A stretch of 64,000 nt of DNA from Candidatus Microthrix parvicella Bio17-1 (GTDB lineage Bacteria; Actinomycetota; Acidimicrobiia; Acidimicrobiales; Microtrichaceae): assembly GCF_000299415.1 (NCBI RefSeq), contig NZ_AMPG01000002.1:434001-498000 (forward strand). The letters are read 5' to 3'. The notes below the pieces were generated by a model. That model saw nothing but the letters and a program-made list of their open reading frames with translations, ran no database searches and was not told the origin of the DNA. Position numbers and translations under genes: made by a program. Shown here one piece after another: positions 30,010 through 38,848 of this stretch. The number at the start of each line of letters is the position of its first letter. Position 1 is the first letter of the stretch.

Positions 30010-30891
30010 CTACCTTCGTTGTTTTTCAGATGGAACGACGACGACCGGGCACGGTGCCAGATGCGTCACCCGGCGGGCCACCGATCCCAACAACAGTCCG
30101 GCAAACCCGCCCAGGCCACGGCTGCCCACCACCACCATGTCTGCGTCCTCGGCCGCCTCCAGCAGAACCTGAGCCGGTGGTCCACGTCGCACCGAACCGG
30201 TCACCGAAACTCCATCCGGAACGTCGAGGGCCGACATGAACCTGTCCATGCGCTCCTCTGCGTCGTGTTCCAGCGCGGCCGAAGGTGGCATGGCCATCAT
30301 CAGATCGCCGCCGACGAGCATCGGCTCCTCCCAGGAGTGCACCACCCGCACCGCAGCGTTGCGCCGCTCGGCCTCGCCGAGCGTCCACCGCAACGCCTCG
30401 TTCGCCGAATCCGAAAAGTCCATACCGACGGCCAACGTCACGTCGCCGGAGCGATCCGGGCGCTCCCAGTCCGACGGCACCACCATGACCGGCACGGGCG
30501 AGTGGCGCACGCACTGGTCGGCCACCGATCCGAGGACCAGGTGCCGAAGCCGTGACCGGTCGCGCCGTCCCACCACCAGCAGTTCGCACCCGACGGCCAG
30601 GTCGATCAGCACCTTGCCTGGCGCTCCCTGCCGCACGTCCACCTTGATGGTCAACTCGGAGTTGTGCCCCTCGTGTCGAAGCCGATCAACCGTCTCCCCC
30701 ACCCGCTCGATCGTTTCGGCCTCCACGGCCGACGCCGTGGTCAACAGGCGCTCCTCGGCGGACAGCGGCGGATAGGACCAGACCGAGACGACCTTCAACA
30801 CCGAACCGCGCAGGTGTGCCTCGCTCAGCGCCTCGCGCAGCGCCGCCGTCGGCATCGATGAGGCGTCAACCCCAACAACGACGCGGCTCAT
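30010..30891 (-). CDS. Tandem-domain universal stress protein (second of a pair)
   Basis: 293 residues, two UspA domains. Domain 1 opens with V-V-V-G-V-D-A-S and domain 2 with L-A-V-G-M-D-F-S-D-S-A-N. The ATP-loop G-S-R-G-L-G-G-F-A-G-L-L-L-G-S-V is complete only in domain 2; domain 1 has G-R-R-D-R-S-R-L-R. ATG 30891 overlaps the TGA of the upstream usp gene by 4 bp, so both are one operon with the kinase at 31.8-33.4 kb. The start is not taken further upstream because that would run through the neighbour. Confidence 0.9.
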   Translation of the reverse strand: MSRVVVGVDASSMPTAALREALSEAHLRGSVLKVVSVWSYPPLSAEERLLTTASAVEAETIERVGETVDRLRHEGHNSELTIKVDVRQGAPGKVLIDLAVGCELLVVGRRDRSRLRHLVLGSVADQCVRHSPVPVMVVPSDWERPDRSGDVTLAVGMDFSDSANEALRWTLGEAERRNAAVRVVHSWEEPMLVGGDLMMAMPPSAALEHDAEERMDRFMSALDVPDGVSVTGSVRRGPPAQVLLEAAEDADMVVVGSRGLGGFAGLLLGSVARRVTHLAPCPVVVVPSEKQRR

Positions 30892-31745
30892 GACGACGGC
30901 ACCACCGTGGTGGGTCCTTCCAGATGGTTCAGAAGATGGGCGGTCACCGAGCCCAGCAGCAGCCCCATGAAGCCACCCCTCCCACGGGCACCCAAAACCA
31001 GCATCGAAGCCCCACCGCACGCCTCACGAATCACCGTCGCCGGTGCCCCTTCCCCAAGCACCAGGTCGACCTCAAGGGAATCCGGCAGCCTGGCCTCGTC
31101 CACCACCTCGGTCAGCATGTCACGGGCCTGCGCCTTGAAGTCATCGTCGGCGGGCCATTCATCCAGCACGTCCGTGCCTGCCAGCCATCCCGCAACCTCG
31201 CCTCGCCATGCCATCACCACCCGAAGCCGCCGCCCCAATCGGACGGCCCGGTCGGCCGCCCAGTGGAGGGCGGCGGTGGCGTTGGACGAACCATCAACCC
31301 CCACCACGATGGGGCCGTCGGGATCATGGCTGGACCCGTCGCGTGGCGCAGGCAGCACGGTCAGCGGGCAGTCGGCATGGTTGGCCAGTTGGTTACTGAC
31401 CGAGCCCAGGATCACTCCGGCCAGCGCGCCGTGGCCACGCGAGCCCACCACCAACAGGTCGGCGTCCTCGGCAACCCGCAACAACGCGGCGCTCGCCGAT
31501 CCGGTCTCGACCCGCCTGGTTACCTTCTCCCCCGCCTCGCCCAGGGTTGCGTCAACCGCTTTTTCCAACCACGGGTCCATGGCGCCGCTCGCGTCCGCGG
31601 CCGACACATAGCCCAGGGCCAACGGCGGCATCTCCCACACCGTGACGGCCGTCAGGTCCGCATCGAGCGTCTCGGCCTCGTCGGCCGCAAATCGCAACGC
31701 CTCGATCGACGCGTCCGAACCATCCATTCCAACAACGATCTTCAT
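30888..31745 (-). CDS. Tandem-domain universal stress protein (first of a pair)
   Basis: 285 residues with two UspA domains, each with a complete nucleotide loop (G-S-R-G-H-G-A and G-A-R-G-R-G-G-F-M-G-L-L-L-G-S-V). It begins M-K-I-V-V-G-M-D-G-S-D-A-S. It is close to the Usp at 18.3 kb in layout and in A-L-R-F-A-A-D-E-A. In M. tuberculosis the two-domain Usp Rv2005c sits next to the Rv2004c kinase in the DosR regulon; the same pairing occurs here. A weak box-like sequence (GGACAAGGGCCC, 31806-31817) lies 61 bp upstream. Confidence 0.9.
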   Translation of the reverse strand: MKIVVGMDGSDASIEALRFAADEAETLDADLTAVTVWEMPPLALGYVSAADASGAMDPWLEKAVDATLGEAGEKVTRRVETGSASAALLRVAEDADLLVVGSRGHGALAGVILGSVSNQLANHADCPLTVLPAPRDGSSHDPDGPIVVGVDGSSNATAALHWAADRAVRLGRRLRVVMAWRGEVAGWLAGTDVLDEWPADDDFKAQARDMLTEVVDEARLPDSLEVDLVLGEGAPATVIREACGGASMLVLGARGRGGFMGLLLGSVTAHLLNHLEGPTTVVPSS

Positions 31746-31842
31746 TCCACTCCTTCGGTCGACTCGACCCACCCAGGGTGGCGCGGGTTCCAACGGCAGG
31801 CTAGAGGACAAGGGCCCGACCGAGCCGTGGGCCCGAGACCGA

Positions 31843-33360
31843 TCAGCGCGTCCGAACCAGGCCGTGAACTACCGTCAACGCTTGTTGGAGCACCACCTCC
31901 TGTGCCTGCTCGGTATCCAGGCCGGCCGCCGCTTCCCACGGGTCTCTGAGGCCGTTCAGGTAGTCCACGACGTCGGCGGTGGCATCAGAGTTGCTGCCCC
32001 CGGCTGCGCGACGCTCGGAAATGCGTTCCTTGGCCACGGCGGGGTCCAGCCGGCACTCGAGCTCAACAAGTTCGGCGTGTGTCTCCTCCGCCAGCCTGCG
32101 CACGACCTGCCGATGGTCCTCGCTGGTCCACGAGGCATCCAGCACCACGCTTTCACCCGAGTTCAGCAGCAGCCTCGCCTGGCGAACCAGTTCCTGGTAC
32201 GCCGCATCCCTGCCCGCAGCGCCGTAGGCCCCCTCGCCCGGCGCCACGGCACCCGGCACCTCACCCTGCGCTGCGACAACCCCGCGACGCACGTCGTCGG
32301 TCCGCACCACCGCCCATCCAAGCTGATCGGCCAGTCCGTTGGCCAACACGGTTTTACCGGTGCCGGGCCCACCACCAACCAGCACCAAACGCACCCGTGC
32401 GCACTCCAGGTGGTGGAGTGCCAGGTCGTGGTACTCGCGTGCCAGCGAGGCGCTCGCCGCGTCGCCCTGCTGCCAACGCAGACAGGCCACCTTCGCCCGA
32501 ACATGAGCCCGGTAGGCCACGTAGTGGTGCGCGAGCGATGAGGGGTGTTGTTCCGCGGCGAACTCCTGATACCAGGCGAGCAGGGCCATGGCGTCCGCCC
32601 GTCCGGCCACACGGTGCACGTCCATCACGAGGAAGGCGATGTCCAGGAGCACGTCGCCGATGCGCCACTCGTCGTTGAACGCCAGACAGTCAATAATGCG
32701 GGGACCATCATCGAGGCAGAAGACGTCATCTGCGATCAGGTCGCCGTGCCCGTCCCGCACGAATCCGTCGGCGGCACGTCGCTGCATCAGCGGACCTCGG
32801 CCGGCCAGGTATCGCCGGGCCAACTCCTTGACCCGGTCGATGTCCTCGTTGGGCACTCCGGCTCCGACCAGCGCATCGGTGACAGCAAAGTTGTCGGTCC
32901 AGTTGTCGCCCAGCGCGCCGGCCAGCGCCGCCTCGTGGTCAAACACCGGCGCCTGCGCCGCGTGGAACGCTGCCACCGTTCGTGCAACGGAGCGAAGCTG
33001 ATCCTCGAAGCCCGGGGTACCGGCCAACTGCGACAGCCGACGGTCGGCGGGCAGACGACGCATCACGATCATCCGGTCGGTCAACGCTGCACCCTCCGCT
33101 CCGCCCCCCTCGCGGACGTCTGCCAAACCCAGATACACGTCAGGGGCGATGCGGGCATTGAGTTCAAACTCACGCTCGGCGGCGGCGATTCGCACCTCGG
33201 TCTCAGATCGGTCGATAAACGGCAGGGTGACCGGCTTGAGCAGCTTGAATGCACGGTCGCCGGCCATGAACACCCACGACATGTGTGTCTCGACGGCCTG
33301 GGTGCCACCGGCGGTCTCCGCTCCGCCTGGCGCTCCGCTCCGCTGATCGGTGCCGCTCAT
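31843..33360 (-). CDS. APH-like + AAA/gluconate-kinase-like fusion (Rv2004c family)
   Basis: 505 residues in two halves. Residues 1-320 resemble an aminoglycoside-phosphotransferase fold: Lys in F-K-L-L-K-P-V, catalytic loop H-G-D-L-I-A-D-D near 203, I-I-D-C-L-A-F-N-D (DxD-like) next. Residues 345-505 form a P-loop kinase with Walker A G-G-P-G-T-G-K-T and a D-A-S-W-T Walker-B-like strand. The same fusion is known as Rv2004c, a DosR-regulon member. The substrate is unknown. It is followed after 97 bp by the two usp genes. ATG 33360 is used because upstream codons are low-complexity. Confidence 0.82.
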   Translation of the reverse strand: MSGTDQRSGAPGGAETAGGTQAVETHMSWVFMAGDRAFKLLKPVTLPFIDRSETEVRIAAAEREFELNARIAPDVYLGLADVREGGGAEGAALTDRMIVMRRLPADRRLSQLAGTPGFEDQLRSVARTVAAFHAAQAPVFDHEAALAGALGDNWTDNFAVTDALVGAGVPNEDIDRVKELARRYLAGRGPLMQRRAADGFVRDGHGDLIADDVFCLDDGPRIIDCLAFNDEWRIGDVLLDIAFLVMDVHRVAGRADAMALLAWYQEFAAEQHPSSLAHHYVAYRAHVRAKVACLRWQQGDAASASLAREYHDLALHHLECARVRLVLVGGGPGTGKTVLANGLADQLGWAVVRTDDVRRGVVAAQGEVPGAVAPGEGAYGAAGRDAAYQELVRQARLLLNSGESVVLDASWTSEDHRQVVRRLAEETHAELVELECRLDPAVAKERISERRAAGGSNSDATADVVDYLNGLRDPWEAAAGLDTEQAQEVVLQQALTVVHGLVRTR

Positions 33361-33438
33361 CGTGCTCCCTTCTCCGGCCACCGCAACGACGGGAGCCGCA
33401 CACCCCATGTTGCCCGCTCACGCACCCGTCTGCCTCGT

Positions 33439-34203
33439 TCAGGAACTCCAGCCCAGTTGGGCCAAGGTGGCCGCGACGCGCTCGTGCACGCCCGGGTGGC
33501 AGATCAAGATGTCCGGCAGCCAGGGGTCCGGGCGGTTGTAGCGCAGCGGCGACCCGTTCAGCCGGGAGCACCACAGCCCGGCGGCGCGGGCCACCGCCAC
33601 CGGTGCGCAACTGTCCCACTCGTATTGCCCTCCGGCATGGGGGTAGCAGTCCACCAGTCCGGTGGCCACCGCCATGGCCTTCGCACCCGCCGACCCCATG
33701 GGCACCAGTTCGGCATCCAAGGCTTCGGCCAACGCCATCGCCTCCAACAGTGGGCGGCTGCGTGAGACCGCCAGCCGGGGTGGAGCGTTGGGCGCATCGA
33801 GTATCACGGGCGGTTCCGCCGTGGAATACGTGACACCCAATGCCGGGAGCGCGACGGCCCCGGCGGTTGGCTCGCCGTCCTCCACCAGTGCCACGTGCAC
33901 CGCCCAGTCGCTGCGGGGCACCTGGGAAAACTCCCGGGTTCCGTCGAGCGGGTCGACGATCCACACCCGGTCTGCGCTCAGCCGCCCCAGGTGATCGCGG
34001 CCCTCCTCGGACAGCACGGCGTCGTCGGGGCGGGCCTCGGCCAATGCCCTCACGAGCAGCACGTGCGCCGCCCGGTCGCCCTGCGCCTTCAGCACGCTCG
34101 GCGGGGCACCCTCGGAAGCGAGTTTCGCCCGAAGTTCCACCAGCATCGAGCCGGCGTCCGTGGCCAGCTGGTGGGCCAGTCGATGGTCATCCAAGTGGGC
34201 CAT
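33439..34203 (-). CDS. cysQ: Inositol-monophosphatase-family phosphatase, CysQ-like
   Basis: 254 residues. Metal-binding motifs of the IMPase/FBPase superfamily: the E-E of L-S-E-E-G near residue 67, W-I-V-D-P-L-D-G-T-R-E-F near 81 and W-D-S-C-A-P near 195. R-E-F after the D-G-T and the length favour 3'(2'),5'-bisphosphate nucleotidase (CysQ), which recycles PAP in sulfate assimilation; other IMPase substrates are possible. ATG 34203 is chosen; the frame opens further upstream without a better signal. It is divergent from the UbiB-like gene, with only 59 bp between the starts. Confidence 0.78.
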   Translation of the reverse strand: MAHLDDHRLAHQLATDAGSMLVELRAKLASEGAPPSVLKAQGDRAAHVLLVRALAEARPDDAVLSEEGRDHLGRLSADRVWIVDPLDGTREFSQVPRSDWAVHVALVEDGEPTAGAVALPALGVTYSTAEPPVILDAPNAPPRLAVSRSRPLLEAMALAEALDAELVPMGSAGAKAMAVATGLVDCYPHAGGQYEWDSCAPVAVARAAGLWCSRLNGSPLRYNRPDPWLPDILICHPGVHERVAATLAQLGWSS

Positions 34204-34262
34204 GATCCAGGCACTGTAGAGGCCCGCTCGCCACGGGCCACGCTCTCGGGGGATCATGGACC

Positions 34263-35903
34263 ATGGCTCGCCCCGCCCAACCGCCCGCAGCATCGCCCAC
34301 CCAACCACCCGCAACCTCGCCGGGTACCGCCCCGGACACCGACCGGTTCGCCTTCACCGACGCCGCCCCATGGGTGGTGGATCGAGACCACTTGGACTGG
34401 GACGTCGGGCTCGGGGTCATTCGAGCCGCACTGGCCCGTGAGGTACCGCGGCTGACCGCACCCAAGCGCATCCCGCCGCTTGGCCGCCTGGCCCGGGTAT
34501 CGGGCCGTCTGGCGTGGGCGGTGGCGCCATGGCTGTTGCGGGAGCGCCGTTTGTCGGACTCAACCCGACGTATCGATGGCCTGTCCCGCCGCCTACGCGA
34601 GGCGGCCGAGGACCTGGGACCCACCTACATCAAGCTGGGTCAGATCATCAGCTCGGGTGCCGGCATCTTCCCCGACGAATTGGTGGCGCAGTTCTCCCTG
34701 CTCCGGGACAAGGTGCCTGCCGAGAGCTTCGAGGTGGTGCGCGAGGTGGTCGAATCCGACCTGGGCCGACCGCTGGAGGATGTGTTCGCCACGTTCGACC
34801 GAAAGCCACTTGCCGCTGCCTCGATCGCCCAGGTGCACGTTGCCACGCTGCACACCGGCGAGGAGGTGGTGGTCAAAGTGCAGCGACCGACCATCCGCAC
34901 CCAGGTCTATCGAGACCTCGAGGTGATGGCCTGGCTGGCGCCGTTTCTCATCGGTCGCATCCCGGTCTCGGCGTTGGCCAATCCGCCCGCGCTCGTCGAG
35001 CTGTTTACCGAAACGATCACCGAGGAGCTCGACTTTCGCCTCGAGGCCGAGAACATGCTGGACGTCGCCGAGGCGTTCGCTCAGCTGGACCAGCGCGGCT
35101 TCGTCGTGGCCCGCCCCCACCCCACGCTGGTGACCCGGCGGGTGCTGGTGATGGAACGCCTGTCCGGCTACGGCTGGGAGGACATCGACGGCATGATCGC
35201 CGCCGGGATCAGTGGCCACGATGTGGTGCGCACCGGCATGGTCGGCTTCACCGAGGGCGCCATGGTGCAGGGCATCTTCCACGGCGATCTGCATGGCGGC
35301 AACCTGTTTGTGCTCGAGGACGGGCGCATCGCATTGTTGGACTTCGGCATCACCGCCCGCATGACCGAGAAGGAGCGCCTGGCGTTCCTTCGCATGATGA
35401 TCACCGGGGCAACGGGCGACATCAGAGGCCAGTTGGCTGCGTTCCGCGACCTGGGAGCGTTGCCCGACGACGTCGATCTCGACTGGGTGATGTCCGAGCT
35501 CCGCCTGGACGGCGATGTGATCGACCCCACTCAGCTCAGCCAGGACGAAATGATGGCCGAGCTGCAGCGGATCACCAAGGCGCTCCTGGGCATGGGCGCC
35601 CGGCTACCGAAGATCCTCATGCTCTATGTGAAGAACCTGGTGTTTCTCGACGGTGCCATCGCCACCTTGGCGCCCGATCTGGACATCATGGCCGAGATCA
35701 TGAACCTGTGGATGTCGATGGCCGGCCGTCACGGCGAAGTATTGGCCGCCCAGTTGGGTATCGCCGCCGACGACATGATCGGGGTGGACGAAACCTCCGT
35801 TCGAGCCGCTTTCGGTATCACCGAGCAGGACGCCAGCCCGCTGACCCACGAGGAGTTACGACGCCGCAGGGACCTGATCCGCGCCCGCATGCGCAAGCGG
35901 TAG
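34263..35903 (+). CDS. UbiB/ABC1/AarF atypical kinase
   Basis: 546 residues of the ADCK/UbiB family. Diagnostic K-x-G-Q motif appears as Y-I-K-L-G-Q-I-I-S-S near 125; the Ala-rich nucleotide loop A-A-A-S-I-A-Q-V-H is near 192; the invariant Lys is in V-V-V-K-V-Q-R-P. E-E-L-D-F near 255, catalytic H-G-D-L-H-G-G-N near 340 and D-F-G near 362 follow. Family members support isoprenoid quinone/lipid metabolism. The first 30 residues are Pro/Ala/Thr rich. GGGGG at 34248-34252 precedes ATG 34263. Confidence 0.88.
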   Translation: MARPAQPPAASPTQPPATSPGTAPDTDRFAFTDAAPWVVDRDHLDWDVGLGVIRAALAREVPRLTAPKRIPPLGRLARVSGRLAWAVAPWLLRERRLSDSTRRIDGLSRRLREAAEDLGPTYIKLGQIISSGAGIFPDELVAQFSLLRDKVPAESFEVVREVVESDLGRPLEDVFATFDRKPLAAASIAQVHVATLHTGEEVVVKVQRPTIRTQVYRDLEVMAWLAPFLIGRIPVSALANPPALVELFTETITEELDFRLEAENMLDVAEAFAQLDQRGFVVARPHPTLVTRRVLVMERLSGYGWEDIDGMIAAGISGHDVVRTGMVGFTEGAMVQGIFHGDLHGGNLFVLEDGRIALLDFGITARMTEKERLAFLRMMITGATGDIRGQLAAFRDLGALPDDVDLDWVMSELRLDGDVIDPTQLSQDEMMAELQRITKALLGMGARLPKILMLYVKNLVFLDGAIATLAPDLDIMAEIMNLWMSMAGRHGEVLAAQLGIAADDMIGVDETSVRAAFGITEQDASPLTHEELRRRRDLIRARMRKR

Positions 35904-35964
35904 GACGTTCGCCACAACGCCTGGTTTCGGCCGGACGATTGGCACGTCGTCGCCCGATGGTGTC

Positions 35965-37242
35965 TCAGCCAAGAAGCTGGCCGATGGTGTAGATCACCAC
36001 ACCGGCGAGGGCGCCGACCACGGTGCCGTTGATTCGCACGAACTGAAGGTCGCGTCCCACCTGCAACTCGATGCGCTGGGCGGCTTCGGCGGTGTCCCAA
36101 CCCTGAACGGTGGTGGCGATGTAGTTGCCGATCTCGTCGCGAGACTGGTCGGCCAGCGACACGGCCGTGGTGGTCAACCAGCCGTTTGCTTTGGCACTCA
36201 GCGCCGGGTCGTCCACCAGCCCGCGGCCGAACCCGGCGATGGCCGCGGCGATGCGGGCCAACGTGGCCTCGTCGGGGTCCGCAGCGGTTGCCTTGATTCG
36301 TTCCTTGAGGTCGACCCAGATCGAGCCGGTCCATTCGCGCAACTGCGGATGATCCAGCAACTCGTCGCGCAGTTCGTCGGCGCGCCGACCGGTCGCCGGA
36401 TCGCGAGCAAGATCGATCACCAACTGCTCCATCTGGAGGTCGATCGATTGCCGCAACTGGTGGTCAGGATCGGCCGCCAGGTCGAACAGGTAGCGGGTGG
36501 CCACATCGTGAAGCCGGTCGAACACCACGTCGTCGACCGTGTTGGGCACCCACCACGGCGATTCGGTGTACATGCGGGTGCGCAGCGTCTCCCGGTTGAC
36601 CTCCAGCACCTCACCCAGGCGCTTCAGGATGACCGAGAGCAGCTTCTGATGACGGCCCTCGTCAACAACCAACTCCAGAACCCTGGCTGCGGCGGGCCCG
36701 GTTGGGGTGGTGCGCAATCGCCGCACCACCGCATCCTCGATGGCTTCGCGCACTTCGTCCTCGCGCACGGCGTCCAGCATGCTCCCGCCCACCGTCAGCA
36801 ACTGGCGGGCAAACCTGTCGGCGTTGGCGGGCTCTGCCATCCAGGCACCAAGACGCTCGGCAACGTGAGCCTCACCGAGGCGCTCGGTGATCCCCTCCGG
36901 CGTGAGGAAGTAGTCGGAAACAAACGAGCCGAGACCGGAACCGATGTCGTCCTTGCGCTTCTGGATGATGGCGGTGTGTGGGATGGGAATGCCCAGCGGG
37001 TGCTTGAACAGCGCGGTGACGGCAAACCAGTCGGCCAAGCCGCCCACCATGCCCGCTTCGGCCGCAGCCCTCACATAGGCCACCCAACCGGGCGCATCCT
37101 CACCAGCCAGTGCGCTTGCCACGAACACCGCCGTGGCCACCAGCAGGAGGCCGACGGCGGTCGCCTTCATCCGCCGCAGTTCCGCCCGACGACGGGCCTC
37201 GTCTCCTGTAAGCGGCATCGGAACCGCTGGTGGCGACGTCAC
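35965..37242 (-). CDS. DUF445 membrane-anchored protein
   Basis: 425 residues with two N-terminal hydrophobic segments (about 28-47 and 52-75) and a C-terminal one (405-423) bracketing a large helical domain. G-L-A-D-W-F-A-V-T-A-L-F and the following H-P-L-G-I-P-I-P-H-T-A-I-I are the DUF445 (YheB/YjiN-like) signature. The function is unknown. The start is GTG 37242; ATG at codon 9 is an alternative. It is divergent from the acyl-CoA dehydrogenase across a 143-bp spacer with regulatory-looking repeats. Confidence 0.85.
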   Translation of the reverse strand: MTSPPAVPMPLTGDEARRRAELRRMKATAVGLLLVATAVFVASALAGEDAPGWVAYVRAAAEAGMVGGLADWFAVTALFKHPLGIPIPHTAIIQKRKDDIGSGLGSFVSDYFLTPEGITERLGEAHVAERLGAWMAEPANADRFARQLLTVGGSMLDAVREDEVREAIEDAVVRRLRTTPTGPAAARVLELVVDEGRHQKLLSVILKRLGEVLEVNRETLRTRMYTESPWWVPNTVDDVVFDRLHDVATRYLFDLAADPDHQLRQSIDLQMEQLVIDLARDPATGRRADELRDELLDHPQLREWTGSIWVDLKERIKATAADPDEATLARIAAAIAGFGRGLVDDPALSAKANGWLTTTAVSLADQSRDEIGNYIATTVQGWDTAEAAQRIELQVGRDLQFVRINGTVVGALAGVVIYTIGQLLG

Positions 37243-37296
37243 GGCACGAAACCGTAGCGGCGCCGCGGCGCATCCAAGTCAACGCGTCACCGTCCG

Positions 37297-37330
37297 CCAC
37301 CCAATCGGCCACCCAATCGGCCACCAGATC
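37297..37330 (+). repeat. 12-bp tandem repeat in divergent spacer
   Basis: Two full copies and a partial third of CCACCCAATCGG lie upstream of the acyl-CoA dehydrogenase. Such phased short repeats can bind a regulator; none is identified. Confidence 0.5.
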
Positions 37331-37336
37331 AAACTT

Positions 37337-37348
37337 GACCGCGCGGTC
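37337..37348. promoter_or_regulatory. Candidate TetR-type operator GACCGCGCGGTC
   Basis: A perfect 12-bp palindrome 38 bp before the acyl-CoA dehydrogenase start. Its GACCG-N2-CGGTC shape is common among TetR-family operators that control acyl-CoA genes. It overlaps a TTGACC hexamer that could serve as a -35 element. Confidence 0.45.
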
Positions 37349-37385
37349 TAGTCCCAGCCGACGCCCGGCGGTAGCATCAACGTCC

Positions 37386-38696
37386 ATGAGCGACGCCACC
37401 ACGAGCACCGACAAGCCCAGCGAACCCTCGGATCGCGACAACTCAGAGCTACGCGCCGAGGTGTCGTCGTGGGTGACCGCCAACTGGGACCCGGATCTCA
37501 CCGTCGGCGAATGGTGGACGATGTTGCGCGACGCCCACTGGTCGGTGCCCGCGTGGCCGTCAGAGTGGTTCGGCCGCGACCTGTCCCGGGGCGAGGCCGT
37601 CGTGGTGGCCGAGGAGATCGCCAAGGCCGGCGCCATCGGCCCTCCCGGCGGTCTGGGCCTGCTGCTCGCCGGACCCACGATCATCGCCCAAGGTACCGAC
37701 GAACAGAAGCAGCGCTACATCCCCTCGATCGTCGACGGCTCCGAGGCGTGGTGCCAGCTGTTCTCCGAGCCCGAGGCCGGTTCCGACCTTGCGTCGATCC
37801 GTACCTCGGCGCTCCGAGACGGCGACGAGTGGATCATCAACGGTCAGAAGGTGTGGACCTCGGCCGGGCACATCGCCGACCTGGGCATGTTGATGGCCCG
37901 CACCGACCCCACCGTGCCCAAGCACGCCGGCATCAGCTACTTCGCGCTGCCCATGCATCAGGACGGCATCGACATTCGCCCCCTCAAGGAGATGACCGGC
38001 CGGGCGCTGTTCAACGAGGTGTTCATTTCGGACGCCCGAGTGGCCCACGATGCGCTGATCGGCGGCGAGGGCAAAGGTTGGGCGGTGGCCAACACCACGC
38101 TGATGTTCGAGCGCTCCGGCCTGGGCGCCGGCGGCACGGGCGCCACCAGCTCGGCGGTGCCCGGCACCGTGCACGGCCACCTCGACAAGCGGGTGGGTGA
38201 CTTCGTCCGTGGCGACACCTCCGGGTCCGGCGCGGCGATGGCCGGAGGGGGCGCCTCCGCCATCCTCAAGCTGGCAACGTCCAGCGGAGCCGCCATGAGT
38301 GATCCCGTGCTGCGCGACGACATCATGAAGCTGCACACGCTGGTGGAGCTGGCCAAGATGACCAACAAGCGGGCCAAGGCCGCCAAGGCGATCGGCCTGG
38401 AGATCCCCGGCCTGGCCAACCTGTCCAAGTTGATGATGAGCGACATGATGCGGGCCATCGTCGACCTCGGCCCGCGCATCCTGGGTCCCGCCGGTCAGCT
38501 CGCCGGGGCGTCGGCCCCTCACGATGGTGCGGTCACCGAGATGGTGCTGTTCGCCCCCGGCCCGTCCATTTACGGCGGCACTGACCAGATCCAACGCAAC
38601 ATCATCGGCGAGCGCGTCCTGGGCCTGCCCTCCGAGCCTCGCAATGACAAGACGCTGCCCTTCAACGAGCTGCGCACCTCCAAGGGCGCCGAGTAG
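37386..38696 (+). CDS. Acyl-CoA dehydrogenase
   Basis: 436 residues of the flavin acyl-CoA dehydrogenase fold. F-S-E-P-E-A-G-S-D-L-A near residue 123 and W-I-I-N-G-Q-K-V-W-T-S near 150 bind FAD; G-T-D-Q-I-Q-R-N-I-I-G-E-R-V-L-G is the conserved C-terminal FAD loop. It performs alpha,beta-oxidation of an acyl-CoA; chain length is unknown. The usual catalytic Glu position is not clear by eye. ATG 37386 is used. The possible operator upstream suggests regulation by acyl-CoA. Confidence 0.88.
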   Translation: MSDATTSTDKPSEPSDRDNSELRAEVSSWVTANWDPDLTVGEWWTMLRDAHWSVPAWPSEWFGRDLSRGEAVVVAEEIAKAGAIGPPGGLGLLLAGPTIIAQGTDEQKQRYIPSIVDGSEAWCQLFSEPEAGSDLASIRTSALRDGDEWIINGQKVWTSAGHIADLGMLMARTDPTVPKHAGISYFALPMHQDGIDIRPLKEMTGRALFNEVFISDARVAHDALIGGEGKGWAVANTTLMFERSGLGAGGTGATSSAVPGTVHGHLDKRVGDFVRGDTSGSGAAMAGGGASAILKLATSSGAAMSDPVLRDDIMKLHTLVELAKMTNKRAKAAKAIGLEIPGLANLSKLMMSDMMRAIVDLGPRILGPAGQLAGASAPHDGAVTEMVLFAPGPSIYGGTDQIQRNIIGERVLGLPSEPRNDKTLPFNELRTSKGAE

Positions 38697-38712
38697 CAAT
38701 CCGGCTGTCGGT

Positions 38713-38726
38713 GGCGCCGCGGCGCC
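38713..38726. repeat. Palindrome GGCGCCGCGGCGCC, CRISPR-side copy
   Basis: A perfect 14-bp palindrome in the spacer after the acyl-CoA dehydrogenase. Exact copies occur at 3628-3641 and 15115-15128; copies with one mismatch occur at 37259-37272 and 55584-55597. The latter is on the other side of the CRISPR module. Confidence 0.7.
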
Positions 38727-38748
38727 TTGTTTGGTCGGCTGAAGGTGG

Positions 38749-38777
38749 TTGAGCACCGCCAACGAAGCGCGTACGAT
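38749..38777 (+). promoter_or_regulatory. Sigma-70-type promoter TTGAGC-N17-TACGAT
   Basis: The -35 (38749-38754) and -10 (38772-38777) hexamers have the ideal 17-bp spacing. Transcription would begin near 38784 and could drive either a short RNA ending at the hairpin below or, by read-through, the cas operon. Confidence 0.55.
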
Positions 38778-38783
38778 GGACAG

Positions 38784-38848
38784 CGCCAACGGCACTAGCC
38801 AGCGGAAGTGAACCCGGCCCATCTCCGGACGGTGAGCGGCCGGGTTTT
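38784..38848 (+). ncRNA. Candidate ~65-nt small RNA upstream of cas operon
   Basis: It starts just after the promoter and ends at a hairpin plus T4. A small GGC-ACTA-GCC hairpin (38791-38800) precedes the terminator stem. No open frame fits. It could be a true sRNA or a transcription attenuator for the cas genes. No known family is recognised. Confidence 0.35.
38811..38848 (+). terminator. Hairpin with T4, possible intrinsic terminator
   Basis: Arms AACCCGGCC (38811-38819) and GGCCGGGTT (38838-38846) are perfectly complementary, with an 18-nt loop; the T-run is at 38845-38848. Confidence 0.55.

Noticed and set aside
31806-31817. Second DosR box before the usp pair
   Set aside because: GGACAAGGGCCC has the wrong half-site spacing and matches only about 8-9 of 14 positions.
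38784-38848. Actinobacterial 6C RNA
   Set aside because: The candidate RNA lacks the two C6 loops that define the family.
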